NCBI GenBank assembly: GCA_022510625.1
Contig: JAFLTD010000016.1
Coordinates: forward strand, 1-41,648
Origin: Lachnospiraceae bacterium
GTDB taxonomy: Bacteria > Bacillota > Clostridia > Lachnospirales > Lachnospiraceae
Length of the DNA stretch: 41,648 bases
Direction of reading: 5' to 3'
Position 1 is the stretch's first letter, and each line of letters opens with the position of its first letter. Below are positions 7,821 to 16,511 of this stretch, in pieces. The position numbers and the translations under genes were made by a program. The notes under the pieces are model-generated. The model did not search any database and had not been told where the DNA came from. It saw nothing but the letters and a program-made list of their open reading frames with translations.

Positions 7821-9563
7821 ATGGCAGAGTATTTATCACCGGGAGTCTATGTGGAAGAATTTGAATCGGGAGGGAAACCGATGGAGGGTGTCGGCACTAG
7901 TACGGCCGGTTTCATCGGGCTGGCCGAGAGAGGACCTACTCAGGGGATTCCTCAATTGATCACGAATTTTGCAGACTTCAAAAGAAACTATGGAGGATAT
8001 CTTTCGGAGAATGAGTTCGGCGAATACCGCTTTCTGGCATACGCTGTGGAGCACTTCTTTATCAATGGCGGTTCCCGCTGTTTTGTATCCAGAGTAGCGC
8101 CGCAGGATGCGAAATGTTCTACCGGATATGCTCCGAACAAGGAGGGCGCAATCGTAAATTTTGCGGCTAAGAACCCCGGTATCTGGGGAGATGACATCCG
8201 TATTGTCGTAACACCTTCAAGCAAGGCTAAAACGCAGATTCTGGAGGTTGTGGATACGGCGGACGGCAGGAAATATCTTGTAAAGAACGGCGCCGGTTTC
8301 AATCCGGGAGATGTGGTGGCGTATTCCGATCAGGAGGAGACCGCCTACAACAAGGTCGTGAAGAATCAAGATAATTTTATTACCTTTGAAAAGGACTTTG
8401 AGCAGGATGTGGTGGACAAGAATCTGCTTCCGACCAAAGTTATTTCTACCTGTGAATTCACACTGGAGGTAAAGTACAGCGATCAGGTGGAACTGTATGA
8501 GAATGTTTCCTTTAATATCAGTGCGGCAAACTACATTGAGAAGAAGGTGGCGAAATCCGATCTGATTACCGCTGAGTATGTGGGCAATGAATCGGAGGAG
8601 CCTCAGGCACCGTTCAAGAGTTTCTTAGGTGCAGAGGAGGAGGATGCTGCGGTTGCAACCATCTCATTTACGAGCGGCAGCAACGGGTCAGTGGCGAACA
8701 TTTCCGCGGCGGATTTTATCGGCATCGACAACGGTGCCGGCAAGAGAACGGGCATCCAGTCCTTCCTGGACAATGACGTGGTATCCATTATGGCGATTCC
8801 CGGTGTGACGGATCCCAATGTGCAGTTGATGCTGGTGGCACATTGCGAGAATCTGGCCAGCAGATTTGCTGTACTGGATGTCCCCAGAGATTCCAAGAAG
8901 GTGGCAGACGTGATTGCACACAGGGATATTTTTGACAGCAATTATGCGGCAATGTATCATCCCTGGCTGACAATTTTCGATCCTTTGGATAAGAAAAACA
9001 TCGCCATTCCGCCATCGGGATCCATGCTGGGAATTTATGCAAGAAGCGACAATACCAAGGGGGTACATAAAGCGCCTGCAAATGAGGTGGTCCGTGCCTG
9101 CGTCGGTCTGGACTGTCAATTTAACAAGGGAGAACAGGACATCTTAAATCCCAAAGGCGTGAATCTGATTCGTTCATTCCCCGGACAGGGAATCCGTGTA
9201 TGGGGTGCACGAACTGTTACCAGCAACGCAAGCTGGAAGTATATCAATGTCCGCAGATTATTCATATTCATTGAGGAATCTATCAAGGCCAACACCAACT
9301 GGGCAGTGTTTGAACCCAATGACGAAGTACTGTGGGTAAGAGTGCAGCGCACCATTAATGTATTTTTAACAGGGTTGTGGAGAAACGGTTCTTTGGCCGG
9401 AAGCTCACCGGAGGAGGCATTTTTTGTCAATATCGGACGCAATACCATGAGCCAGGATGACATCGACAACGGGCGTCTGATCTGTGTGATCGGCGTAGCG
9501 CCTGTGAAGCCCGCTGAATTTGTGATCTTCAGGATTTCTCAGAAGACCAGCGAATCTGAATAA
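7821..9563 (+). CDS. Contractile tail sheath protein (Afp2/Pvc2, phage sheath FI type)
   Basis: A 580-residue sheath protein if started at 7821; an in-frame ATG at 7797 would add eight residues. The N-terminus LSPGVYVEEFESGGKPMEGVGTS (core SPGVYVEE) and the C-terminal domain with TNWAVFEPND, VRVQRTINVFL, LWRNGSLAGSSPEEAFFV and VGVAPVKPAEFVIFRI-type sequence (here VIGVAPVKPAEFVIF) are diagnostic. Sheath subunits polymerise around the tube in an extended state and contract to drive it forward. The protein has a large central insertion (about residues 100-300). Only one sheath gene is present, whereas Afp and Pvc encode two or three. It is the first gene of the structural operon. Confidence 0.96.
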   Translation: MAEYLSPGVYVEEFESGGKPMEGVGTSTAGFIGLAERGPTQGIPQLITNFADFKRNYGGYLSENEFGEYRFLAYAVEHFFINGGSRCFVSRVAPQDAKCSTGYAPNKEGAIVNFAAKNPGIWGDDIRIVVTPSSKAKTQILEVVDTADGRKYLVKNGAGFNPGDVVAYSDQEETAYNKVVKNQDNFITFEKDFEQDVVDKNLLPTKVISTCEFTLEVKYSDQVELYENVSFNISAANYIEKKVAKSDLITAEYVGNESEEPQAPFKSFLGAEEEDAAVATISFTSGSNGSVANISAADFIGIDNGAGKRTGIQSFLDNDVVSIMAIPGVTDPNVQLMLVAHCENLASRFAVLDVPRDSKKVADVIAHRDIFDSNYAAMYHPWLTIFDPLDKKNIAIPPSGSMLGIYARSDNTKGVHKAPANEVVRACVGLDCQFNKGEQDILNPKGVNLIRSFPGQGIRVWGARTVTSNASWKYINVRRLFIFIEESIKANTNWAVFEPNDEVLWVRVQRTINVFLTGLWRNGSLAGSSPEEAFFVNIGRNTMSQDDIDNGRLICVIGVAPVKPAEFVIFRISQKTSESE

Positions 9564-9582
9564 TTGAAAGGAGTGTAGGCAT

Positions 9583-10005
9583 ATGGCGTATCCATATGGA
9601 AAATTTAGGTACAAAGTTGAAATAGACGGACTGGAGGCAGGAGGTTTCTCCGAAGTGACCGGGTTTGACGCTTCCATTGACGTGATCGAGTACAGGGAGG
9701 GTGATATGGTGCAGACTCCCTTGAAGATTCCCGGACTCAAGAAGTATGGGAATATTACATTGAAGCAGGGACTGACAACTTCCACAGTGCTCTACGACTG
9801 GATCATTGCCGGCGTCAACGGCGCTGTGGAACGCAAGACGATTACCATTACATTGTTGGATGAGGAGGAAACTCCCGCTGCATCCTGGCAGGTAATCAAT
9901 GCATGGCCCACGAAGTACACTGCGCCTGACTTTAATGCAACATCTTCCGAAGTGGCAATCGATACATTGGAGATTGCCCATGAAGGAATGACAAGAGTAT
10001 CCTAA
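9583..10005 (+). CDS. Inner tube protein 1 (T4 gp19-like, Afp1/Pvc1)
   Basis: A 140-residue T4 gp19-family tube protein. Supporting motifs are FRYKVEIDGLEAGGFSEVTG near the N-terminus, a central YREGDMVQTPLKIPGLKKYG-like loop (core KIPGLKKYGNITLKQG), and the C-terminal SEVAIDTLEIAHEGM. Hexamers of such proteins stack to form the rigid hollow tube through which cargo travels. AAAGGAG precedes the ATG by nine bases, and the gene follows the sheath by 19 bp as in most CIS clusters. The length is typical for the family (about 140-150). Confidence 0.95.
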   Translation: MAYPYGKFRYKVEIDGLEAGGFSEVTGFDASIDVIEYREGDMVQTPLKIPGLKKYGNITLKQGLTTSTVLYDWIIAGVNGAVERKTITITLLDEEETPAASWQVINAWPTKYTAPDFNATSSEVAIDTLEIAHEGMTRVS

Positions 10006-10028
10006 GGCAAGTTAAGAAGGAGCATACG

Positions 10029-10466
10029 ATGGATTTGTTTTATAGAGGAAACGGTATGCTGTCGGGATGCAATTTTCTGGTTACGATCGGGTATGAGATT
10101 TTCAGCTTTTCCAAAGTATCCAACTTGGTTGCGCAGGTGGAGTATGACGTAGTGCAGGAGGGCGGAAATAACGAGTATCCGCTGATGTTTCCGAAACCAA
10201 AGACCAATCCGGACACTCTGATCTTGGAGAAGGGTGTCCGTGAGTGGACTGTTGATCCTATGTTTAATTCACTTTGGGAAGGTATGCAGGTGGAGCAGGT
10301 GACCATCTTATTGTTCCAATACGGTATTCTGCTTAGAAAGGCATTATTTTTTAAAAAGGGATTAATTACCAAGAGAACCTTTTCCGATTTGGATGCATTG
10401 AGAGGTGAGCTGCTGATAGAGACATTGGAGATTGCGCATTCCGGTCTGATAGAGATTCCCGTATAA
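10029..10466 (+). CDS. Inner tube protein 2 / tube initiator (gp19-like, Afp5/Pvc5)
   Basis: A 145-residue diverged gp19-family protein. It shares the fold signature of the first tube protein (FLVTIGYEIFSFSKVSNL, ending in ETLEIAHSGLIEI) but differs in the middle (QYGILLRKALFFKKG). In Afp and Pvc a second tube paralogue forms the first layer on the baseplate, and this gene probably plays the same role. It follows the main tube gene by 23 bp, with AGAAGGAG before the ATG. Confidence 0.88.
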   Translation: MDLFYRGNGMLSGCNFLVTIGYEIFSFSKVSNLVAQVEYDVVQEGGNNEYPLMFPKPKTNPDTLILEKGVREWTVDPMFNSLWEGMQVEQVTILLFQYGILLRKALFFKKGLITKRTFSDLDALRGELLIETLEIAHSGLIEIPV

Positions 10467-10512
10467 AAACCGGATTGATTCAAGATGAATTGCGGCAGAA
10501 AGGAGACATGCT

Positions 10513-11223
10513 ATGTCAGCGTTGGATAGATTTGCCATGCTGCAGTTTGACAGCGGACTGCCGGATATTAAAAAGGCGAAGATAAAAATCCTTGATTTAG
10601 ATGGCAAGGAAATCGGTGATGATATTGAAGTTCTCTTTAACCCGGCCCAGTACAGTTTAAGTGAATCCGCCAATTACTCTGAAGGCAATGGCGTGGGATC
10701 GGAGGCATCGGCACTTGCGTATACAGGAGGAAAGGCCTCCACGTTAGATGTAGAACTCTTTTTTGACACCGGTCCGGTTGTGAATGCCTCCGGCAAGAAC
10801 AATCAAAGCGCTACGGATGTAACGGAGAAAGTGAAGAAATTTCAAGAACTGGTCTATATCAAGGGTGAGATACATGCACCGCCCATTGTTAAATTTATCT
10901 GGGGATCTTTGTCCTTTAAAGGTGTGGTGACCCAGCTAAAGAGCACTTTTACGAAATTCACCGAGAGTGGTATGCCCATACAGGCAAGGCTGTCACTGTC
11001 CCTGATGTCTTACAGTGAGAGGGGCAGCGATAAGAGAAAGTCACCTTTTGAGTCACCGGATCGTACTAAGTGCAGGATCATCAGGGAAGATTACAGTATC
11101 TGGGACATGGCCAAAAGCGAGTATGGGGATGCGGCGAAGTGGAAAGTGATTGCCAGAGCCAACAATATTTCCAACCCGCTGGAGGTCTTGCCCGGGACGA
11201 TTGTAAAGATACCGGCATTATAA
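10513..11223 (+). CDS. LysM-type tube/baseplate adaptor (Afp7/Pvc7-like)
   Basis: A 236-residue protein. Residues 1-170 match the CIS tube-adaptor/T4 gp53-like N-terminal domain (IEVLFNPAQYSLSE, GKASTLDVELFFDTG, PPIVKFIWGSLSFKGVVTQLKSTFTKF). Residues about 185-236 are a LysM-like module (IIREDYSIWDMAKSEYGD, then WKVIARANNI, ending LPGTIVKIPA). Such proteins connect the tube base to the spike hub. AGAAAGGAG precedes the ATG. The order tube2-LysM-spike-gp25 is the same as in Afp and Pvc loci, which strengthens the call. Confidence 0.9.
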   Translation: MSALDRFAMLQFDSGLPDIKKAKIKILDLDGKEIGDDIEVLFNPAQYSLSESANYSEGNGVGSEASALAYTGGKASTLDVELFFDTGPVVNASGKNNQSATDVTEKVKKFQELVYIKGEIHAPPIVKFIWGSLSFKGVVTQLKSTFTKFTESGMPIQARLSLSLMSYSERGSDKRKSPFESPDRTKCRIIREDYSIWDMAKSEYGDAAKWKVIARANNISNPLEVLPGTIVKIPAL

Positions 11224-11259
11224 AAGGAAATAGACAACCCAAGAATGAGGAGAGTTTTT

Positions 11260-12327
11260 ATGTGTGATTTGATGAGCGGTACCTATACTTATGATGCACT
11301 TGTAAGTAATTACAGCAATTTTCATGCACCCGCAGTCCGATTGTATGTGAATGACAAAGATGCAGTGCAGGAATTGGCATTAAGTATCCCGTCGGTGACT
11401 ATTTCTCTTTCTTTGGCAGAGGCAAGTACGGCTGTCATTCACCTGAATAATGTATACGATTCGGTAAAGCGCAGCTTGGACAGCAGGATAAGGGATAAGT
11501 TTAAGCTTGGTACGGTAGTGGAGGTAGGCATCGGCTATAGCTCGGAGATTCATAAAGTGCTCAAGGGTTATGTGGCATCTCTGAGGGTCGGATTTGGCAG
11601 CAATACCAGTCTGGTAATTACGGTAGCGGATGTGCGCAAGTTGATGATGATAAGCGGAGACAAAATAGTACAGCATAATGTCAAAAAATACTCTGATGCC
11701 GTACAGAAGGTTTTGGGAGAGTATTCAAAACTGTGTACGGCAGAAATCGAAGCCACTGATGATCAACTTGACAAACCGCTTTCTCAGTGGTCCAACGACT
11801 ATGACTTCATCACGCGTGAACTGGTCAACGCGGGGTGTTATGGAATGGAATTTCTGGTGGTGGGCGATAAGGCGTATTTTCGCAAGCATCGCGGAAACGA
11901 GGAGGCAATTTGTTCGCTGGAGCTGGGAAAAGGATTAAAGGAATTCAATGCGGGGAGAACATATGCGGATCTACAAGTGAACGTGTTTGGTTACTGTCAG
12001 AATGCTGACGTTGTCTATGCCTCAGCAAAGATCAAGTCTGAGGATACCGTAAGTTTGATGCCAAGTACTCCGGTACACACTATTGTCAGCCCGATGTTGG
12101 ATACGCAGGATAAAGTCAATATGTGCGCTAAGTCCTATTCGGACAGAGTGCAGACCGAGGAACAAAATGGAAGCGGCGTCTGTGTAGGATTGCCCGTACT
12201 GGTACCCGGCAGATATGTAAAGGTTGCCATGCTGGATAAAATGGTCAATAAGACATACTACATACAAAGAGTTACACACAGAATCGATGGAGGGGGATTT
12301 GTCACTGAGTTTGAAACGGGAGGATGA
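11260..12327 (+). CDS. Spike hub protein, gpD/VgrG N-terminal-like (Afp8 first half)
   Basis: A 355-residue protein when started at ATG 11260, six bases after GAGGAGA; the ATG at 11245 lies within that ribosome binding site. The sequence (VTISLSLAEASTAVIHLNNVYD, VVEVGIGYSSEIHKVLKGYVASL, SQWSNDYDFITRELVNAGCYGMEF, KTYYIQRVTHRIDGGGFVTEFE; each given around its conserved core) matches the phage late-control gpD / VgrG gp27-like fold that forms the trimeric hub. In Afp8/VgrG this domain is fused to the spike; here the spike is a separate gene. The 3' end overlaps the next gene, implying coupled translation. Confidence 0.85.
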   Translation: MCDLMSGTYTYDALVSNYSNFHAPAVRLYVNDKDAVQELALSIPSVTISLSLAEASTAVIHLNNVYDSVKRSLDSRIRDKFKLGTVVEVGIGYSSEIHKVLKGYVASLRVGFGSNTSLVITVADVRKLMMISGDKIVQHNVKKYSDAVQKVLGEYSKLCTAEIEATDDQLDKPLSQWSNDYDFITRELVNAGCYGMEFLVVGDKAYFRKHRGNEEAICSLELGKGLKEFNAGRTYADLQVNVFGYCQNADVVYASAKIKSEDTVSLMPSTPVHTIVSPMLDTQDKVNMCAKSYSDRVQTEEQNGSGVCVGLPVLVPGRYVKVAMLDKMVNKTYYIQRVTHRIDGGGFVTEFETGG

Positions 12328-12332
12328 ATTTG

Positions 12333-13106
12333 ATGGGAATCATTGAAGAATTATTGGATGCCCAGATTATTTCGGTAGGAGAAGTATCCGGTGTCATCAC
12401 AGGTCTGGTGAAAGAGAATTGGGATGAAGAGCATCCCGGTATGGTGAAGGTAGAGTATTTTTTGGGCGAGACGGGAAAGAATCTCACCGGTTGGGTGCCG
12501 ATAGCAGTCCCTTATGCGGGAAATCAATACGGGTACTACGCCCTGCCTGAGGTGGGGACGGAAGTGGTGCTGGCGTTTCAGATGGGGAACCGCAATTCGC
12601 CTATTGTGCTGGGATGTATCTGGAACTATCAAAATGCCCTGCCGGAAGAGACGGCCAACGAAAACAATACAGTGAAAAGGCTGCTGACTAAGGGCGGCTG
12701 TGAGATCCGGTTTTCGGAGGAGGAAGGTAAGGAGCAGATTCTGATGCAGACACCCAAAGGTCTTAATCTCTTGCTGGAGGATGAAAATGAGACTATCCGG
12801 CTTGTTGACAAGGATGAGAAAAACGGAATGTCGGTGGATGTGAAGAACGGCACCGTGACAATTTTAGCGGACAAGACTCTGGAGCTTAAGGTGGGTGGGA
12901 ATGTGATGTTGTCACTCACCGGCAGTTCAAAGGAAATGAAGATCGCAGGGGGTAAAGTTGCCTGTAATGCGGATCAGACTCTGGAACTTAAGGGGCAGAG
13001 CCTGAAGCTGGAAGGGAACACCACACAGATCAAAGGGTCCGGTACTCTGAAGTTGGAGGCCGATGGAACAACTGTGGTAAAGGGAGCAATGGTGCAGCTC
13101 AATTGA
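12333..13106 (+). CDS. Baseplate spike protein gpV-like (OB fold plus beta-helix)
   Basis: About 257 residues. I prefer ATG 12333, nine bases after GGGAGG; an ATG at 12324 abuts it. The first 100 residues are an OB-fold phage_base_V domain (GVITGLVKENWDEEHPGMVKV, GWVPIAVPYAG, LPEVGTEVVLAFQMGN, PIVLGCIWN). The rest is a repetitive beta-helix with short alternating strands (LELKVGGN, MKIAGGKV, LELKGQSLKLEG, TQIKGSGTLKLEADG). It should trimerise as the central spike below the hub and carry the DUF4280 tip. Splitting hub and spike into two genes resembles phage P2 D/V more than Afp8. Confidence 0.88.
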   Translation: MGIIEELLDAQIISVGEVSGVITGLVKENWDEEHPGMVKVEYFLGETGKNLTGWVPIAVPYAGNQYGYYALPEVGTEVVLAFQMGNRNSPIVLGCIWNYQNALPEETANENNTVKRLLTKGGCEIRFSEEEGKEQILMQTPKGLNLLLEDENETIRLVDKDEKNGMSVDVKNGTVTILADKTLELKVGGNVMLSLTGSSKEMKIAGGKVACNADQTLELKGQSLKLEGNTTQIKGSGTLKLEADGTTVVKGAMVQLN

Positions 13107-13119
13107 GGAGAAAATTATT

Positions 13120-13539
13120 ATGACAGAACAGGAAAAAGTGAGGGGCTTTCTGGGTGTGGGATTTCACTTCCCGCTCCAAGTAGAGGAAGCCACGGGGAAA
13201 ATGAAGACGGTATCTCTGGAGGAGGATATTATGCAGGCGATCCCCATCATTCTCATGACACGAAAGGGCGAGCGGGTAATGCGGCCTGAGTTTGGTTGTA
13301 ATATTTATGATTATGCCTTTGATACCACGGATTACACTACTTTGGTGCAGATGGAGAATGCAGTGAGTGACGCCCTGATCCGTTGGGAGCCCCGTATCAC
13401 GGATATCAAGGTACATGTAGACAACTCGCAGGAGAAAGAAGGAACTCTGTTAATAGAGATACACTACCGGGTACGCAGTACCAACAATCCTTTCAATCTG
13501 GTTTATCCGTATTATGTGAATGAGGGTATGGGTGCGTAG
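13120..13539 (+). CDS. Baseplate wedge protein gp25-like (Afp9/Pvc9)
   Basis: A 139-residue gp25/lysozyme-like baseplate wedge subunit, a family that is structural rather than enzymatic. Key sequence: LEEDIMQAIPIILMTRKGERVMRPEFGCNIYDYAFD (core TRKGERVMRPEFG) and LIRWEPRITDIKV, the conserved gp25 segments including the E-P-R motif. gp25 nucleates sheath polymerisation at the baseplate. GAGGAG precedes the ATG, and the gene starts 13 bp after the spike gene. Confidence 0.95.
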   Translation: MTEQEKVRGFLGVGFHFPLQVEEATGKMKTVSLEEDIMQAIPIILMTRKGERVMRPEFGCNIYDYAFDTTDYTTLVQMENAVSDALIRWEPRITDIKVHVDNSQEKEGTLLIEIHYRVRSTNNPFNLVYPYYVNEGMGA

Positions 13540-13556
13540 GCAAAGGGAGAGATCGC

Positions 13557-16508
13557 ATGAAAGCAAAGGAATGGGGGTGGAACCCGAATATAGGAGAAGA
13601 TATCATACAGCATATCGCGGCTGTAGCGGCCAACTATACACCGGAGTGGAATTTCAGCTTGGATCATCCGGATATCGGATCGGCTCTGGCGTATATATAT
13701 GCCGACATGACGGAGGACACTCTCAGGCAATTAGAGCGGCTGGAACACAAGAACAGAGTGGCTTTCTTTAACAGTCTGGGAGCCGGACTTCGCAGTGCAT
13801 CAGCCTCAAAGGGATATGCAGTTTTATCCTTAGTGCAGAATGCTCCGAGCGGAACGGAGGTAGACGCTCATACCGGTTTGACTGCGGATACGCCTGAAGC
13901 TGAGGGCGGGATTACACGGTTTGAGACGGTGGAGGATCTCTACGTGACGCCGGCACAGCCGTCCTGTCTGTATCTGGCAGACGGACAAAAAGACGGGTTT
14001 TATAAACTTTCTGATGATTTGCAGAATCAGCACGGCTCCATTGCCCTATTTAAGAAAAAGGGTGAGAATCTACAGAAACATGAGTTGTATTTGGCTCATG
14101 ATGAGATGTTTGGCATTCGGGGAGAAGCCGAAATTGAGATCGGTCTTTACGTCCGAAAAGGGCAGTTCCTTCATGAGAATCTGCTGCAGGCTTTGGCAGA
14201 TCCGGAGAATGTTTGTTTTTCCTACTGGACAGGGGAAGATTGGCAGGAGTTTTCGGAAGTATCCATCCTGCAAGGCGTCATTTCTTTGAGAAAGGAAGCT
14301 TTTCTGCCGGCATTTGGGAGAATGCGGTTGGGAGAGGAGGATACCTATGTGATCCGCTGTCGGGTTAAGGATATTGTCAGGACGGGAGAGATTTCGGCGG
14401 AGGAGATTCTGCTTGGGAGCAGGGGGAGTAATCTGCCTCCACAGTATATATACGGTGCCGGTTTAGAGTGCGGTCTGAAAGAATTTTTTCCTTTTGGGGA
14501 ACGGATGAATCTGTACGAGGAGGTCTACTTTGGTTCCGAGGAGGCTCTTACGAAGCGCGGTGCATTGGTTTCCCTAAGATTCAATCTGGATTTTGTGCAG
14601 GTGCCGATTGAAACCGCCGTAGAGGACGCGTCCATTGAGTGGAAATGGATTATGAAACGTTCCGAATTCCGCACGGATCCGGAGTATGACATTACCATTG
14701 ATGAAGTGATCTGGGAATATTATAACGGGGCCGGATGGAGCCGCCTGTTTCCCGGCGGTGAGTACAGTGATATCTTCGGCATCCGTACAGGAGCGGTCAA
14801 CAGGCAGCAAACCATAACTTTTGTCTGCCCTCAGGATATGACCCCCATACTGGTAAACTCTTGTGAGACCTGCTATATCCGTGCGCGGATTTTAAAGATA
14901 AATAATCTCTATAAGATCAAAGGGAAATATATTGTTCCCGTCATGGGAAATCCGATGTTTTTCTATGATTACCGGGAGGTACGCAAGACACCTCGGACAC
15001 TATGCGTTGAAAACAACGGAGAGAAATGCGCATTTTCCGCCAGGGAACTTCAGAAGGCGGGACAGGTAATTCGGATTTTTACGGGATTACCGGATAGAGA
15101 AAAATGTATGTATCTGGGCTTTCGGATTCCACCTGTCGGTTCGCCGATGCGTATGTTGTGGGTGATGGAGAATACCCTTGACGGGCAGCGGGGAGCAATT
15201 CGCTGGGAATACGAAAACAATCGGGGATTTCGGGAGATGAATATAGCGGATCTCACCGATCATTTATCTCATTCCGGATTGGTGACCTTTGTCGGGGAGG
15301 AGGATTTTCAAAAAACATCCCATTTCGGACAAGAACTGTATTGGGTGAGACTGCGGGATGAAAGCGGATTCTACTCTGACGATAATGAACAACCTATTTA
15401 CCCACTGCTGCAGAATCTCTGGATGAATGTGGTAGAGATCCGGCATATGGAGCGGGAGGTCACGGAAAGATTCACGCTTGATTATTATAAGGAAGACTGC
15501 AGTCTGAAACTGATGTACGGCAATATTGATGAAATTCTGGTGGAAGTATTGGAGGGCGGTGAAGAAGCGGAACATTGGTGCGTTTGGGAGGAGGTTTCGG
15601 ATCTGGAATTGCAGCCGGGAGGAAGCAGGGTATGTCAGGTAGACAGAAGTGCAGGGGTTCTTAAGTTTGGGGACGGTTCTCACGGACGGGTTCCTCCCTT
15701 CGGAATATTCGAGGGCATCAGAGTACACTACAAATGCGGCGGCGGAAGCAGAGGAAATGTGGGACCGGGGAAAGTCAATAAGCTGAACCGGAGTGTCGGT
15801 TTTGTTTCAAAGGTCACAAATCCGATGCCGCTATGGGGCGGACTGGACGCAGAGACTTTGGAAGAATCAATAGAGCGGTGCAGCGCAATGCTGCGTCATG
15901 GAAACCGGGCCGTGACAGCCAGAGATTATGAGGAGCTGGCTATGGAAGCATCCAGGGATCTGCAGAAGGTGCGTTGCGTTGGCGGCATAAACGGCGATGG
16001 GGAAAAGGAAGCAGGTGCAGTCACGCTGGTCATCTATCCTCGGAATGAACAGGGAGACAATCATCTTTTCCACGCAGTACAGGAAGATATACGAAAGTAT
16101 CTTGCACCCAGAATGGATCAGGGAATCCTTGAACGAAACAAGTTATATATCACAGGGCCTAAGCTGGTGGAGGTTTGTGTGCGGGCTGAAGTGACGGTGG
16201 AAGATTTTCAGGATATTTTTAAGGTTCGCCGCAAAGGGCAGGAGAATATTCGCGCTTTTCTGGATCCTGTCAATGGGCATTTTGGCGGAGCGGGATGGGA
16301 CATCGGACAGTTCCCCGAAGCTATGCAGCTTCAGCATATTCTGAAGGAGATACCGGAGATTGCATGGATTTCCAAAATTTATTTGATGACATTTATTAAG
16401 GGTCCCAAGGGAAGAACAGAGGTGGAGCCGGAGAGTATTCGCAGGCACCCTTTTGTACTTCCGTACTGCGGCAAGGCAGAGGTGATCGTAGCAGTGAAAG
16501 GGAGGTAG
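13557..16508 (+). CDS. Baseplate wedge protein, baseplate-J-like (Afp11/Pvc11)
   Basis: A 983-residue large wedge protein. The N-terminus (TPEWNFSLDHPDIGSALAYIYADM, core NPNIGEDIIQHI and HPDIGSALAYI) matches the CIS Afp11 entry, and the C-terminal 300 residues carry the baseplate_J/gp47 features (KFGDGSHGRVPPFG, then GGGSRGNVGPGKVNKL, WGGLDAETLEESIER, HGNRAVTARDYEELA). These proteins form the outer wedges of the baseplate and undergo the rearrangement that triggers contraction. The gene is 17 bp downstream of gp25 and only 3 bp before the next wedge gene. Confidence 0.92.
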   Translation: MKAKEWGWNPNIGEDIIQHIAAVAANYTPEWNFSLDHPDIGSALAYIYADMTEDTLRQLERLEHKNRVAFFNSLGAGLRSASASKGYAVLSLVQNAPSGTEVDAHTGLTADTPEAEGGITRFETVEDLYVTPAQPSCLYLADGQKDGFYKLSDDLQNQHGSIALFKKKGENLQKHELYLAHDEMFGIRGEAEIEIGLYVRKGQFLHENLLQALADPENVCFSYWTGEDWQEFSEVSILQGVISLRKEAFLPAFGRMRLGEEDTYVIRCRVKDIVRTGEISAEEILLGSRGSNLPPQYIYGAGLECGLKEFFPFGERMNLYEEVYFGSEEALTKRGALVSLRFNLDFVQVPIETAVEDASIEWKWIMKRSEFRTDPEYDITIDEVIWEYYNGAGWSRLFPGGEYSDIFGIRTGAVNRQQTITFVCPQDMTPILVNSCETCYIRARILKINNLYKIKGKYIVPVMGNPMFFYDYREVRKTPRTLCVENNGEKCAFSARELQKAGQVIRIFTGLPDREKCMYLGFRIPPVGSPMRMLWVMENTLDGQRGAIRWEYENNRGFREMNIADLTDHLSHSGLVTFVGEEDFQKTSHFGQELYWVRLRDESGFYSDDNEQPIYPLLQNLWMNVVEIRHMEREVTERFTLDYYKEDCSLKLMYGNIDEILVEVLEGGEEAEHWCVWEEVSDLELQPGGSRVCQVDRSAGVLKFGDGSHGRVPPFGIFEGIRVHYKCGGGSRGNVGPGKVNKLNRSVGFVSKVTNPMPLWGGLDAETLEESIERCSAMLRHGNRAVTARDYEELAMEASRDLQKVRCVGGINGDGEKEAGAVTLVIYPRNEQGDNHLFHAVQEDIRKYLAPRMDQGILERNKLYITGPKLVEVCVRAEVTVEDFQDIFKVRRKGQENIRAFLDPVNGHFGGAGWDIGQFPEAMQLQHILKEIPEIAWISKIYLMTFIKGPKGRTEVEPESIRRHPFVLPYCGKAEVIVAVKGR

Positions 16509-16511
16509 AGT

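Noticed and set aside
7751-7864. 37-codon ORF before the sheath as a real gene
   Set aside because: No ribosome site precedes its ATG and its sequence is not protein-like. It is kept only as possible regulatory context.
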